DNA of 64,000 nucleotides from assembly GCA_037903355.1 (NCBI GenBank), contig JBAJFE010000026.1:682001-746000 (forward strand). Reading direction: 5' to 3'. This DNA is from Trichuris trichiura (taxonomy: Eukaryota; Nematoda; Enoplea; Trichinellida; Trichuridae). The notes beneath the pieces are model-generated. The model was not told the DNA's origin and did not search any database. It was given only the letters and a program-made list of their open reading frames with translations. The position numbers and the translations under genes are program-made. This document shows, in pieces, positions 23,699 to 33,483 of this stretch. How positions within the stretch are numbered: position 1 is the stretch's first letter; every line of letters starts with the position of its first letter.

Positions 23699-25897
23699 AT
23701 GAACATTAAAGTCTTTTTGGTCGTCTATTGTCTGTTCACTGTTGGAATGCTATTCCGCGGTTTAGTGAACACTGACGAAAGCTTCACCGAACGTGTCAAA
23801 AAAGAATGCAAAGAGGTGTTTGAAATATTCCCACAATTAACTCCACAACATTATGACGCACGGCTGTTAATCAAAAGAAAGTGGCCGCAGGGAGCGTATG
23901 AAGTGCAATCAAGGTCAAAATTTCTAAAACCAGTTTCTGTACCATACATTACAGAAGATAATCAGCATATTTTACGCATTGCTGACATTCATCCGATTTT
24001 TTATTATAGAATTAAAGATTCGTACCTAATTGATAAGAATGAACCGTTTTTTCTCCATGACCAAATGGTACCTATTGACTGTGGACCTTTTGACAACAAA
24101 TCCATCGTGCGCCGTATCATCGAAATAGACAGTCAGGAAAAACTAAAGGAGTACATAGTTCTTGATGGAAGCCGAATCGTGAAGAGAACAAATAGAGTCA
24201 TAAAAGGAACGATTAATTATCATGTCAGTCTCCTCATTTCTCTTGGAAACGCTACTTACATGACGTTGAACTATACGGTGAAAGAATTCTCGAGAGTAGA
24301 AATGAATCAAATTGATCCGTTTTATTTTACTCACGGTGATTTGTTGAAACTTTACCGTGAGACACAATTTCCAATATGCATTTATCGCGCATGGGATACG
24401 GTGCATTCCCAATATTATCCTTGTAGTGATCGAGCGCCGAAGAAGTACTTTAAAACAGAGAAATGGTATGATCACATACCTACATTAGTAGTGATAAAAC
24501 TATTAAAACCTCAGAGAAAATACTATTATGATAAGGGAAACATGAGGCAAGAGAAATTTGTTTTAATGAGTGAGCACAGCAAATGTTGGGTTTTAGTCTG
24601 CCCGACAACTAGATACCCTCCCTTACGTACTGGCTTTTTGTGTGAAAAAAATGTCGATGAATGTGCCTTCGGTTTACATAAGTGCCCCCTGGGAACAGAG
24701 TGTCGCGACACAAATACATCATATTACTGTGTATGCGCCGATGGAAGAACTGGAACGAATTGTGCAGAAGACGTGGATGAATGCAAAGAAGGAACTTACG
24801 AATGTTCCTTCTACAGTACATGTAAGAATACAAATGGTTCATACATGTGCGTCTGCCCCCCATTGTTTACCGGTAAACATTGTACTGAATTCATTGACTA
24901 CTGCGTCACTTATACGCCGTGTCAGAATGGAGGCAAATGTCATTCATTGGAAAATGACTATCATTGTGAATGTCCTGCGGGATATGAAGATAAAAACTGT
25001 ACAACTAACATTGACGAATGTCATAATAATCCATGCGGTGCACATGGAACTTGTGAAGATGGTATCAATAAATACACATGCAAATGTGAGCAAGGTTACA
25101 CTGGTTGGAAATGTGATGTCGAAATCAATGAATGCAAAAACCAACACTTACTATGCGATCACGGTATGTGTATACGAGTTAAGGAAGCGGACTACAAATG
25201 TGATTGTTATACTGGATACACAGGAAGATTATGCGATGAAGACATCAATGAATGCTCTGATACGTCTATTTGCGGATGGAATGGACATTGCCGCAATGTG
25301 AATGGCAGTTTTAAATGCGACTGTGAAAGTGGATTTTTTGGAGATCGATGCGAGGAAGAAATCGATGAATGTGAAAGTAATCCGTGTACAAATGGAGGCT
25401 ATTGTTTAGATGGTAGAGATGCTTATCTATGCATATGTTTCTTAGGTTATGAAGGCATCCATTGTGAACATAAAATAGATCATTGTAAATCACATGAATG
25501 TGAAAATGAAGGCACATGCATTAATCTCCCACATGGATACGCATGTAAATGTCCCGAGTATGCAACTGGCAATTTTTGTGAAGATTTAATAGATAACTGT
25601 GAAGATGAAAATCAATGTGGACAAGGTTATTGTCGCAATAAAAAAGGAGGTTACGAGTGTATCTGCGATGAGGGATACACAGACAAACATTGTAGGACAA
25701 AGATCGATCAATGTGCCGATATTGAATGTAGAAACGGCGGCAGTTGCACTTCTAATGATGAAGGCTACACTTGCAATTGTCCAAAAGGAACTGACGGTTT
25801 TTATTGTGAAATGACTGACAACGCAATAATTGTGCAGATCGAGTGGAAAATACTTTTGTTCGCTTCGCTTTTCTTAGCTTGGCGACAATTGTATTGA
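23699..25897 (+). CDS. Intronless secreted or surface protein with ten EGF repeats
   Basis: One uninterrupted ORF of 732 residues. Residues 1-25 form a signal peptide (MNIKVFLVVYCLFTVGMLF). Residues about 26-310 are a Cys-poor, Tyr/Lys-rich domain with potential N-glycosylation sites that I do not recognise. From about residue 318 there are ten EGF modules, most opening IDEC or INEC with the YxCxC...G pattern of calcium-binding EGF. The final 20 or so residues are hydrophobic (ILLFASLFLAWRQLY) with almost nothing after them, so the protein may be GPI-anchored or end in a membrane segment. Two things set it apart from its neighbours: no introns where other genes average one per about 150 bp, and strongly A/T-ending codons. 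A retrocopy, a recently amplified family member or transferred DNA are all possible. It is not a copy of the EGF gene at 3903-9022, whose N-terminal domain differs. Confidence 0.9.
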   Translation: MNIKVFLVVYCLFTVGMLFRGLVNTDESFTERVKKECKEVFEIFPQLTPQHYDARLLIKRKWPQGAYEVQSRSKFLKPVSVPYITEDNQHILRIADIHPIFYYRIKDSYLIDKNEPFFLHDQMVPIDCGPFDNKSIVRRIIEIDSQEKLKEYIVLDGSRIVKRTNRVIKGTINYHVSLLISLGNATYMTLNYTVKEFSRVEMNQIDPFYFTHGDLLKLYRETQFPICIYRAWDTVHSQYYPCSDRAPKKYFKTEKWYDHIPTLVVIKLLKPQRKYYYDKGNMRQEKFVLMSEHSKCWVLVCPTTRYPPLRTGFLCEKNVDECAFGLHKCPLGTECRDTNTSYYCVCADGRTGTNCAEDVDECKEGTYECSFYSTCKNTNGSYMCVCPPLFTGKHCTEFIDYCVTYTPCQNGGKCHSLENDYHCECPAGYEDKNCTTNIDECHNNPCGAHGTCEDGINKYTCKCEQGYTGWKCDVEINECKNQHLLCDHGMCIRVKEADYKCDCYTGYTGRLCDEDINECSDTSICGWNGHCRNVNGSFKCDCESGFFGDRCEEEIDECESNPCTNGGYCLDGRDAYLCICFLGYEGIHCEHKIDHCKSHECENEGTCINLPHGYACKCPEYATGNFCEDLIDNCEDENQCGQGYCRNKKGGYECICDEGYTDKHCRTKIDQCADIECRNGGSCTSNDEGYTCNCPKGTDGFYCEMTDNAIIVQIEWKILLFASLFLAWRQLY

Positions 25898-28109
25898 ATT
25901 AAAACATTTTAAATACAGGCAGAGATACAATATTGCGTATTATACTGAAAGCAAAGCGACTTCATGCACAACTGTGTAATCTGTTTAAGTTTTTATTATG
26001 ACAGCAGCATGTCGCTGTAGAACAATGTTCATTTTGAACAAGCCACAAAAGTTGTAATTTTCTTTCGAAGAAAAAATCATTTTTATAATGGCATACGGTC
26101 CAGTAAAAAACGGCGCGTACTTTTCAAGCTAAATTGTAATATTCTTTAAAAGAAAAGAAATCTGAATGCCTTTCTTCTCAATCTTTAAAAAGTCGGTAGA
26201 CCAGTTTGTAAGGAATCGCTCAGCCAACTTACGGTAGCTAAGGGAAACCTCTGCCGGTTTTTATTGTAAAGCACTTTCACGTTCGCTAAGAAATAACGAT
26301 TAGCGATACTTCCACTGAACCAAAGCATGCACTGTTCCTTCGCGAATTCGCAGTGCTTTGACTGGACAGTTTAGACCAATTCAGTCAAGCGAGACTACTT
26401 AAAAGTGTACGCATTTGTGCTCCAAAGATGCGCCACTTGAAAACAAGTTAGGAATTTTTTCTCTGAACGCATTAACCGCAGAGGGCGGGAAACTCAACGA
26501 CATATAAATGGCTTAAATCGCAATGACTCGCTGAAAGAGGCTTGTCCTTTTGCAAAATGATTTCAAAAAATTAAAGGTTCCAAACTCTAAACCGTCTGCA
26601 GTCGTCAAGAGCATGTCATATTGCTATAAAGCAGGTAGCGCAACCGGCAAGGCCACTTTGACATGTCTCAGCAGCAAATTTGGGGGAAATTGTAAAACAG
26701 ACCAATTCTTTAAGCCTTCAATTCAAATTGGATATATATATATATATATGCGCTTATCTAAATCTAAACGAGAACGTAAGCGCTACGCGTCAGCTAAGGC
26801 ACAGCAACAAGACAGTTGTTGGCATTTTTCTAATAGTGTACCTGCGTTCAGTTGTCTACTCCGTCGATTACTGTAGTTACGCGGGAACACTGGAAAAGAC
26901 GCGAAAAACTGCCTTCCCGTTTGAAATAACGCAAAATGAGAACTTTCAACTTTTTCTATCTGCCAAACATTATCGCCAAAGCTAAACGTGGCCACGTGGA
27001 GTGAAATCTGTATCGACTCAAAAGAGTTTCTTGAAGCTTAACCACTTAAGGCGATCGCTAGAGCAGAACTACTTACAGAAATGTTCGTCAAAGTTGTTAA
27101 CATAAACTCGCAACAAGGAAGCAAGCTTTTCTACCTGAAGAAACGCTGAACCGCGTTCATCCGTTAAGGTGAACGTCCTCTTCTGGAATTCTGTTGTTTC
27201 GTCGTCAGCGAAGCGCACTATCGAATATACGAAAAAAAGGTTCATTTTTGCAACGTTGGTTGTTAGAAAAACGATATTATTTGACTTCGACGAGAACAGA
27301 ACACCTACAGTACTATAAACTACGTTCAAGTCCTATCCAACTTCAAGTCTTTCAAAGCGCTGCTTCAATCTTTGTGGAACACCGCGATTGACTTGTCGTT
27401 GTGTACACAAGTCTGGCAGTCGCTCTCTGAACTAACAAGCTTTACTTTAGTAGTATTTTGCAATTTAGCGTTACAGCTCAATTTTTGATGCAGCAGTTGC
27501 TCTGCTTTGTAAGATCATATTTCTTAGTTTCCGGCGAGAATTACTATTATATATTGTAGACTGTGTGTTTCACAAATGAACCTGAGCATACAATTACTGG
27601 AAGTCACACACGAATTACCTATTCATAATTCTGCGCTGAACCAATAACCAGTTTTAGAAGGTTTTTGTGTCATAAATTACTCGAGTTAATAGGCCAACTG
27701 AGTAATGACATTTCTACGAATACAATCGTGGTTTGACTTACTGGACAAAAGCTTACTCGAAATTGATTTAGCGTAAAAGAATGAGCGATATCTTAAGTAA
27801 TAATCGTGCATTATAGGTAAGCACGCGGGAAGTTTCGCCGAAGCGATTCCGGCCCGCTACCGCTAATGAATACGAAAAAATGAGGCGGCCGTAGTTTAAC
27901 ATTTGGCTCTGAGATTACAGAAGGCGAAATTGTCTAAGCGACAGCAATGCAGACAGTTCGCTGCGTCAGAACGGCAGAGGCGTTAGACGCGGCGAAATGT
28001 CCGCGTTCGCTCTAGTTACATATCAGCTCTTATTGAGCATTTTAATAAAGAAGTGACTGCAAACATTAAAGTCATTCAAAGGTTGACCCACTGGCTTGAC
28101 ATGTATTGA
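25898..28109. other. Intergenic region between intronless EGF gene and PNPT1
   Basis: Converging 3' flanks of two genes. No credible coding sequence. Contains a short TA microsatellite at about 26731-26749 and, at about 27568-27600, the second copy of the dispersed segment also seen near 22243. Confidence 0.55.
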
Positions 28110-30497
28110 TCAATCTCCGGCATTTCCCTGAGAACTTATCCACGGATTGTTGCCGCGATTTTTCGACGCAAACAAGTCGTGCCTCGTAGCCGGCTCAGCT
28201 TGCTGTAATACCTTTCTTGACAATCGCATATGGCCAGTCACTGGATCTCGTCCGAAATATTTGACACAAATTTCTTGGCCAACCTCCAAGCCAAGGTTGG
28301 ACGGATGACCAACTCGACGCATGTCCAGCTGAGAATTCGGCAGCAACACTGGTTGCATTTGGGGATGCAAAATTACCATGACGCCATTGTCTCGCAGCTC
28401 GGTAATTTTTGCCGTACAAATGGATCCAAACTCGAACTTGTCTTCGTAGTTGTCCTCCAACAGAATGTCCAACTCCTTTTTCGCCTCCTCCATAGAGCGA
28501 CGATTCGGGGCAAAAACGCTGTAACGAGCGTCGTCAATCTGAGTTATTTGGACGTTGGTGTTCGCCTCAACTCGCTTCAAGTGCATTCCGCCGGGACCCA
28601 AAAATCTCGCGCGCTTCGATGGGGCAACTTCAAGCGTCTCTTCAACGGGACCATTAGGCTTTAAGCCACTTCTGGGCGCCGCTATGCAACTGGACATTAT
28701 TGTTAAAATTCTATCGTTCGCCTCGACGCCGGCTTCGATCGCTTCCATAAATATGCTGTCCGCAATGCCGCCGAGCAACTTTGTGTCCAACTGCATAGCC
28801 GTAACGCCTTCTTTGGATGAGGCTATTTTAAAATCCATATCGCCAAAATAATCTTCAATGCCAGCTATGTCGACAAGCAGACGGTAATCGTCACCCATCG
28901 TTACAAGTCCAATAGCAACACCGGATACGGGGCAGCGTATTGGCACACCGGAATCCATGAGCGCCATACTTCCGGCGCATACTGTTGCCATCGACGAACT
29001 GCCGTTACTTTCGAGCACGTCGGATGCCAAACGAATAGTGAATGGGAATTCGCGGGGAACAACCGCTCTAAGGGCTTTCTCAGCCAAAGCGCCGTGACCA
29101 AGTTCGCGGCGATTAATACCGCGAGAAGTGGATATTTCATTGGTAGCAAAAGGCGAAAAGGTATAGTGCAGCATGAATCTCTTCTCTTTAGCTGATCCAC
29201 CCAAGAGAGATACAACGTCTCCCTTAAATGCTGCTTGGTGGGAATCGAACGTCACCGTACATAAAACCTGAGTTTGACCCCTGAAAGAACAGTCTGCGGC
29301 TGAAAGCATTTAATTGGAAAAAGAAGAAAACAATCACTCACCTTTGGAACACGGCCGAGCCATGCAAAGGCTTGTACAAGTCTACCTGACAATCAATAGG
29401 GCGCAAACCGTCTACGGTACGACCATCGCGCCTTACACCCGTTTTGAAAATTTGTTTTCTCAACGTCAGTCGGATCAGATCGGTGAATGACTCGTCAAAC
29501 TGTGCTACTTCGTCTTCGGCTAAAATTTCCTTAACATGCAACGACGTTTCCTGACGCAAAGCCGCTATTCTCTCGTCCACCGCTACTTTGTCTAATGAAT
29601 GGTCATTCAGGATGTCTACTAAAGGCGATTCCGCGTACTGCCGCACTGTATTTATTAGATTTTCGCCAGGCTGACAGCCTGGATTGGAGGATCGCTTTTG
29701 CTTGCCAGCTGAGGTTTGAAGATTGCCAATCGCTTCAAGAATGCCCTTGGAAGAGTCGAGCGCGCGTTGGGCACAATGACGCACAACGTCGGTCGGTATA
29801 CCGTCGCCGGATGCTTCAACCATTACAACGCGACGATCAGCTGTGGAGGTTAGAACCAAGTTGAAACGACTTTTTTCCAGTTGCTGTTTCGTCGGGTTCA
29901 CCAGAGGACCATTGGCGTCCAGAGCTACTCGAACAGCGGCTACGGGCCCCTGCCAAAGAATTGGAGAACAAGCTAAAGCCGCCGAGGCAGCATTGACGCT
30001 CAACACTTCGGGATCGTTGATACCGTCGTAAGAAATTAAGTTGCAAAGCACCTAAAAGGGAAGATAATCAATCATTTCGATCGTCAATGACGAGGCTTCA
30101 CCTGGCAATCGGAATAGCATTCTTTGGAAAAGCAACACCTCAACGATCGGTCAATCAGACGACCCGTTAATATTTCAGCATCGGTGACGCCTATTTCGCG
30201 ACGTAAAAAGTTGGTCGGTATTCGACCAAAAGCGGAAGCGCGATTACGGTAGTCGACCGTTAAGGGCATAAAGTTGTGCGCGCTAGACTTCTCCTTGCCC
30301 ACAACAGTGACCATAACAACTGTGTCGCCCATTCTGCCTAGCACGCAGCCGTCGGCCATGCGCGCAAAACGGCCCGTCTCCAAACGCATCGGTCTGCCGC
30401 CAACGTCAACGTCAACGCAGCTATATTTACTACGCGCCAAGCACTGGGTGGAGTGACGATAAAAAACAAGCAGTCTCCTTCCAAAAAACGACAGCAT
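28110..30497 (-). CDS. PNPT1: Mitochondrial polynucleotide phosphorylase
   Basis: Phosphorolytic 3'-5' exoribonuclease of mitochondria, working as a ring trimer in RNA degradation with the SUV3 helicase and in RNA import. Three exons (30102-30497, 29342-30051, 28110-29280) encode 758 residues. The first ATG gives [16 protein letters not shown], a basic amphipathic mitochondrial targeting sequence. Domains in order: first RNase PH core ([19 protein letters not shown]), the helical domain, second RNase PH core ([17 protein letters not shown], then the catalytic [11 protein letters not shown]), KH ([17 protein letters not shown]) and S1 ([19 protein letters not shown]), ending LSRKVLQQ plus a short tail. 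Length matches the human protein. The reading frame stays open upstream of the ATG but has no further ATG, and an acceptor-like AG lies at 30550-30551, so the ATG at 30497 is preferred. Confidence 0.96.
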
Positions 30498-30549
30498 AGA
30501 ACGACGCTTGATCAGTCCAAATTCTCGTCGTCGAACAAATCGCCAAAGT

Positions 30550-30551
30550 CT
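30550..30551 (-). other. Candidate spliced-leader or 5' UTR acceptor upstream of PNPT1
   Basis: On the minus strand TTGAAATTTAG ends here, 52 bases before the PNPT1 start codon, with no coding exon visible beyond it. Same interpretation and same caveat as the site before SRRT. Confidence 0.35.
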
Positions 30552-30720
30552 AAATTTCAAAATAGGCAAGACGTAAACAAACCAAGCGGATTAGCAATCT
30601 TGCCAGCATATCGATAGTTACTACGTTGCGAACCGTATATGGACCGCAAAGGGGGTTTGTAGAAGGACAAAGCAACAAGTTGCTTTTGAGAAAACCCAAT
30701 CTGCCCGTATAATGCACGGC

Positions 30721-31600
30721 CAACTGATTTGCAGGCGTTATGCTTACTACGAGCATTCAAACATTTGAATTTTGAAGTCTTTTCCGAAAGGCGCCTACCA
30801 CGACTAAGCTCTATTCTGTCGATGCAGCAACAATGCAACCGGAGGTCAAACTTACGCTTTGACTCTATTGTTTTTTTCCGGCAAATTTGGAGTCAAAAAT
30901 CCGGGCGAGATTTTAACTTAAATGAGCGACCTCACCCGGTTCGTGGCCAATTAAGGCAAAAACAGCGAAATGAAGATCTTGATGATACGGCCGTAGTAAA
31001 AAATTCTTCAAGCCAGCGACATCCCGCTATCTTTTTCATAATGAAAAAAAACTTTATTACGGACAGATTCCCGTTTTTATGTGTGATAAGCTCTGGAGCT
31101 TTCGGGTCAATCGAGACCCGTCTTCAGCGGTCTTAAATTATAAATGTATTTTCGCTATCTTTGCTAAACAGTTGTCAAGACGACGCATGGACAACTGATT
31201 TGCATGCACCATGCTTACTGTCACAAATTCAAATATTTGAATTTTGGAGTCTTTCCGAAAAGCGCCTACATATTCACTATCACAACTACGCTGTATTCTG
31301 TCTATTCGGTAAGCATGCAATTGAAAGTAGAACTTACGCTTTGACTCTATTGTTTTTCTCGGCAGATTTGGAGAGTCGAAAATTCAGACGAGATTTTAGC
31401 GCAATCGAGTGCCCTCGCCGGTTCGTGGCCAGTTAAGACAGAAATGACAAAACAAAGGTTTTAAGTGCACCGCCGCAACAAAAAAATTCTTCAAGACGGT
31501 ATCTGGCCAAAGAGTTGCCAGAATTATGCATGGCTAATTGATTTGCAGGCACCATGCTTACTGTCACAAATTCAAATATTTGAATTTTGAAAGTTTTTCT
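30721..31600. repeat. Diverged direct repeats (two long copies, one truncated)
   Basis: Copies start with CAACTGATTTGCAGG-like sequence at about 30721, 31192 and 31534. The first two run roughly 300 bases to a shared AAATTCTTCAAG end (31012 and 31495), and the third stops after about 70. All carry a core TTCAAATATTTGAATTTT, which in copies two and three is a perfect 18-bp palindrome (31226-31243, 31569-31586). Shared internal blocks include ACTTACGCTTTGACTC and CGGTTCGTGGCCA. The copies are clearly related but substantially diverged. They lie just outside the PNPT1 start and could be an old transposon or a duplicated regulatory segment. No protein is encoded in common. Confidence 0.75.
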
Positions 31601-31758
31601 GTTGTTCCAAATAGCGGCAAACAACCGTACAATTAAAATCTAAACTCTCCGTCACGTACTCTCACCGAGATTCAAAGAGATAAGTCTCAAAAAATTCGAA
31701 AAGAAAAAAGTTGGCAGCAAGCCAACCTTTACACAACCGCATTTAGTTCAACGAGACT

Positions 31759-31948
31759 GCCTAGACCAGTGTTTCTCAACGTGGGCCCTGGGAGATTTTA
31801 GGGGAGCCCTGGAAACCAGGGGGCCGTGGAGGATAATGCGGCAGGACATTGTCCCAATAAACGGTGGGCCCTTACAAGGCTTAGGGGGGCCCTGACAAGG
31901 CTTAGGGGAGCCCTGGGGCAGAAAAAGTTGAGAAACTATGGCCTAGAC
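31759..31948. mobile_element. hAT-like miniature element A with 8-bp target duplication
   Basis: Element body 31767-31940 (174 bp) has terminal inverted repeats starting CAGTGTTTCTCAAC and ending GTTGAGAAACTATG. It is bounded on both sides by the identical octamer GCCTAGAC (31759-31766 and 31941-31948). CA...TG ends of this type with 8-bp duplications are characteristic of non-autonomous hAT transposons. The interior is rich in GGGCCC and CTTAGGGG and encodes nothing. Confidence 0.8.
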
Positions 31949-32133
31949 CATAGTTTCTCAACCTTTTTTGCCCCAGGGGCTCCCCTATGCCTTGTCAGGG
32001 CCCCCCTAAGCCTTGTAAGGGCCCACCGTTTATTGGGACAATATCCTGCCGCATTATCCTCCAGGGCCCCCTGGCTTCCAGGGCTCCCCTAAAATCTCCC
32101 AGGGCCCCCCAGGGCCCACGTTGAGAAACACTG
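31949..32133. mobile_element. hAT-like miniature element B, inverted relative to A
   Basis: A second copy (185 bp) in opposite orientation, sharing the middle GCCTAGAC with element A and followed by the related octamer GCCAGACG (32134-32141). Together A and B make an inverted repeat of about 365 bp that could form a long RNA or DNA hairpin. Sequence identity between the arms is high, so the arrangement is probably young. Confidence 0.78.
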
Positions 32134-32365
32134 GCCAGACGAACTCGCAGTCATCGCGCAATGCACTTCCTATTGACTTGGCTAAGCAATGTTATTAAAA
32201 ACTCGTCAAGTAGCAATAATATGCCTTCGTCGACTTCGTCTGTGTAATGGGCGCTTTAGGAGTGGCGGGAAAGCAACACAATTGAGCTAGATTCCCCTTA
32301 GCTTAATCGGTAGACCGTTCATAGATGAAAAGTAAACAAGATGATATGTTCGAACAATAGGCTGT

Positions 32366-32446
32366 AGTAAACAAGTTTACAAGCAAAAGTGAAGATGCGA
32401 ACTAGGCTGAGTAAACAAGTTTACAAGCAAAAGTGAAGATGCGAAC
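32366..32446. repeat. Two 37-bp direct repeats
   Basis: An identical 37-base unit beginning AGTAAACAAGTTTACAAGC occurs at 32366-32402 and 32410-32446, separated by seven bases. Each unit contains the small palindrome GTAAACAAGTTTAC. Confidence 0.85.
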
Positions 32447-32588
32447 CCGAATTATAAATGCAAAGTAAACAATAACAATTGCTCAAAGTCTTTAGATTAA
32501 AACTAGATGACACCGACTATGCCTTCAAGGCGTATATTTAAAAAAAAAGAAAAGTTGGACGTGCAGACACGTTTGCATACGAAACCGC

Positions 32589-32837
32589 CTAAGCTGTTGA
32601 ACTCGCAATGCGCTTAACTACATAGGGCGCGGGATAGCTCTTACCGTTGTTAAATTTCTTGGACAATTCGGCCTCGCATGGAATAGAGTCCAAAGTGGCG
32701 TCCGTTTCTTGCTGCTGAAATTTTACGACTTTAAAATCAATTGACGGACAATTGTTCCCTCTCACCGAAGAGTCTGTATCCATCACTTCCGCGTCCAATA
32801 GTCTGCTCGTTGTCGTACGCGAGTTTTCGGTCGACAT
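32589..32837 (-). CDS. Small unidentified ORF (82 aa)
   Basis: Begins MSTENSRTTTSRLLDAEV and ends VKRIASSTA. Ser/Thr and acidic in the first half. It is preferred over the longer open frame because the ATG at 32837 sits two bases after an acceptor-like GGCTTTAG. An exon of 193 bp ending at a strong gtaaga donor (32643-32644) is an alternative, which would replace the last 17 residues by exons I cannot place. No domain recognised. It lies 0.65 kb downstream of LAMP on the same strand. May be a real small gene, the first exon of a larger one, or spurious. Confidence 0.45.
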   Translation of the reverse strand: MSTENSRTTTSRLLDAEVMDTDSSVRGNNCPSIDFKVVKFQQQETDATLDSIPCEAELSKKFNNGKSYPAPYVVKRIASSTA

Positions 32838-33483
32838 GCTAAAGCCAATCGCTCTAAGCAACAAAAGAAAACAAAAAACACAATGTGCCACAAACAGTAC
32901 GAAGCGGCAAGACCGCTGTCCGTCAAAACTCGGAACGACGCCTTCAAAAGTCCGTTGTTTAAAAAACGCAAAGGAAAATTTATGAATTCGACAGAGTAAG
33001 AGAAAAAGAGAGATAGAGAAAACGAGCAATCTCTACTTTCAATCAAGCAACCCGCGCTGCCTTTGGGGAAAACATCAAAGTGACAGCAACGGCAATTTTT
33101 CTGCGCAAAAACGATGAGGAGCAGCAAACGTTAACCAAATTACAAGCACGGTCATTTGAAAAGCCGGCCAAAAAAATACGCTCAATTATAGGAGACTTGT
33201 ATCAGTTTAGGCAACAGGCTTACAGCAAAGGGAAACCATATAGGCCAATAGTTGTACGGTGCGGTATAAACATATAATGATGACGTAGAAAAGTGCGTGG
33301 GCGAGCAGTAAAGAAAGAAGACAGCGGCATCGTTCAAGCGATAGCAAAAGATAAAATTAAGAAACATAAAATCACATGATACTGAGAGAAAGAGAGAGTT
33401 AGACGGTCGCGCGTAACGAGTTGAACAGATGTGCGCGTATTCGCTACGCAACGTTGCTGACAAGGCTTTCGCGTTTTTCTTTT

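Noticed and set aside
30498..30569. Longer PNPT1 N-terminus
   Set aside because: The frame is open but contains no ATG, and an acceptor-like AG interrupts it; the ATG at 30497 already gives a normal mitochondrial presequence.
30930..31440. GGTTCGTGGCC motif as a tRNA B box
   Set aside because: No A box, no cloverleaf and no anticodon arm; it is part of the diverged direct repeat. I found no tRNA or rRNA gene in the window.
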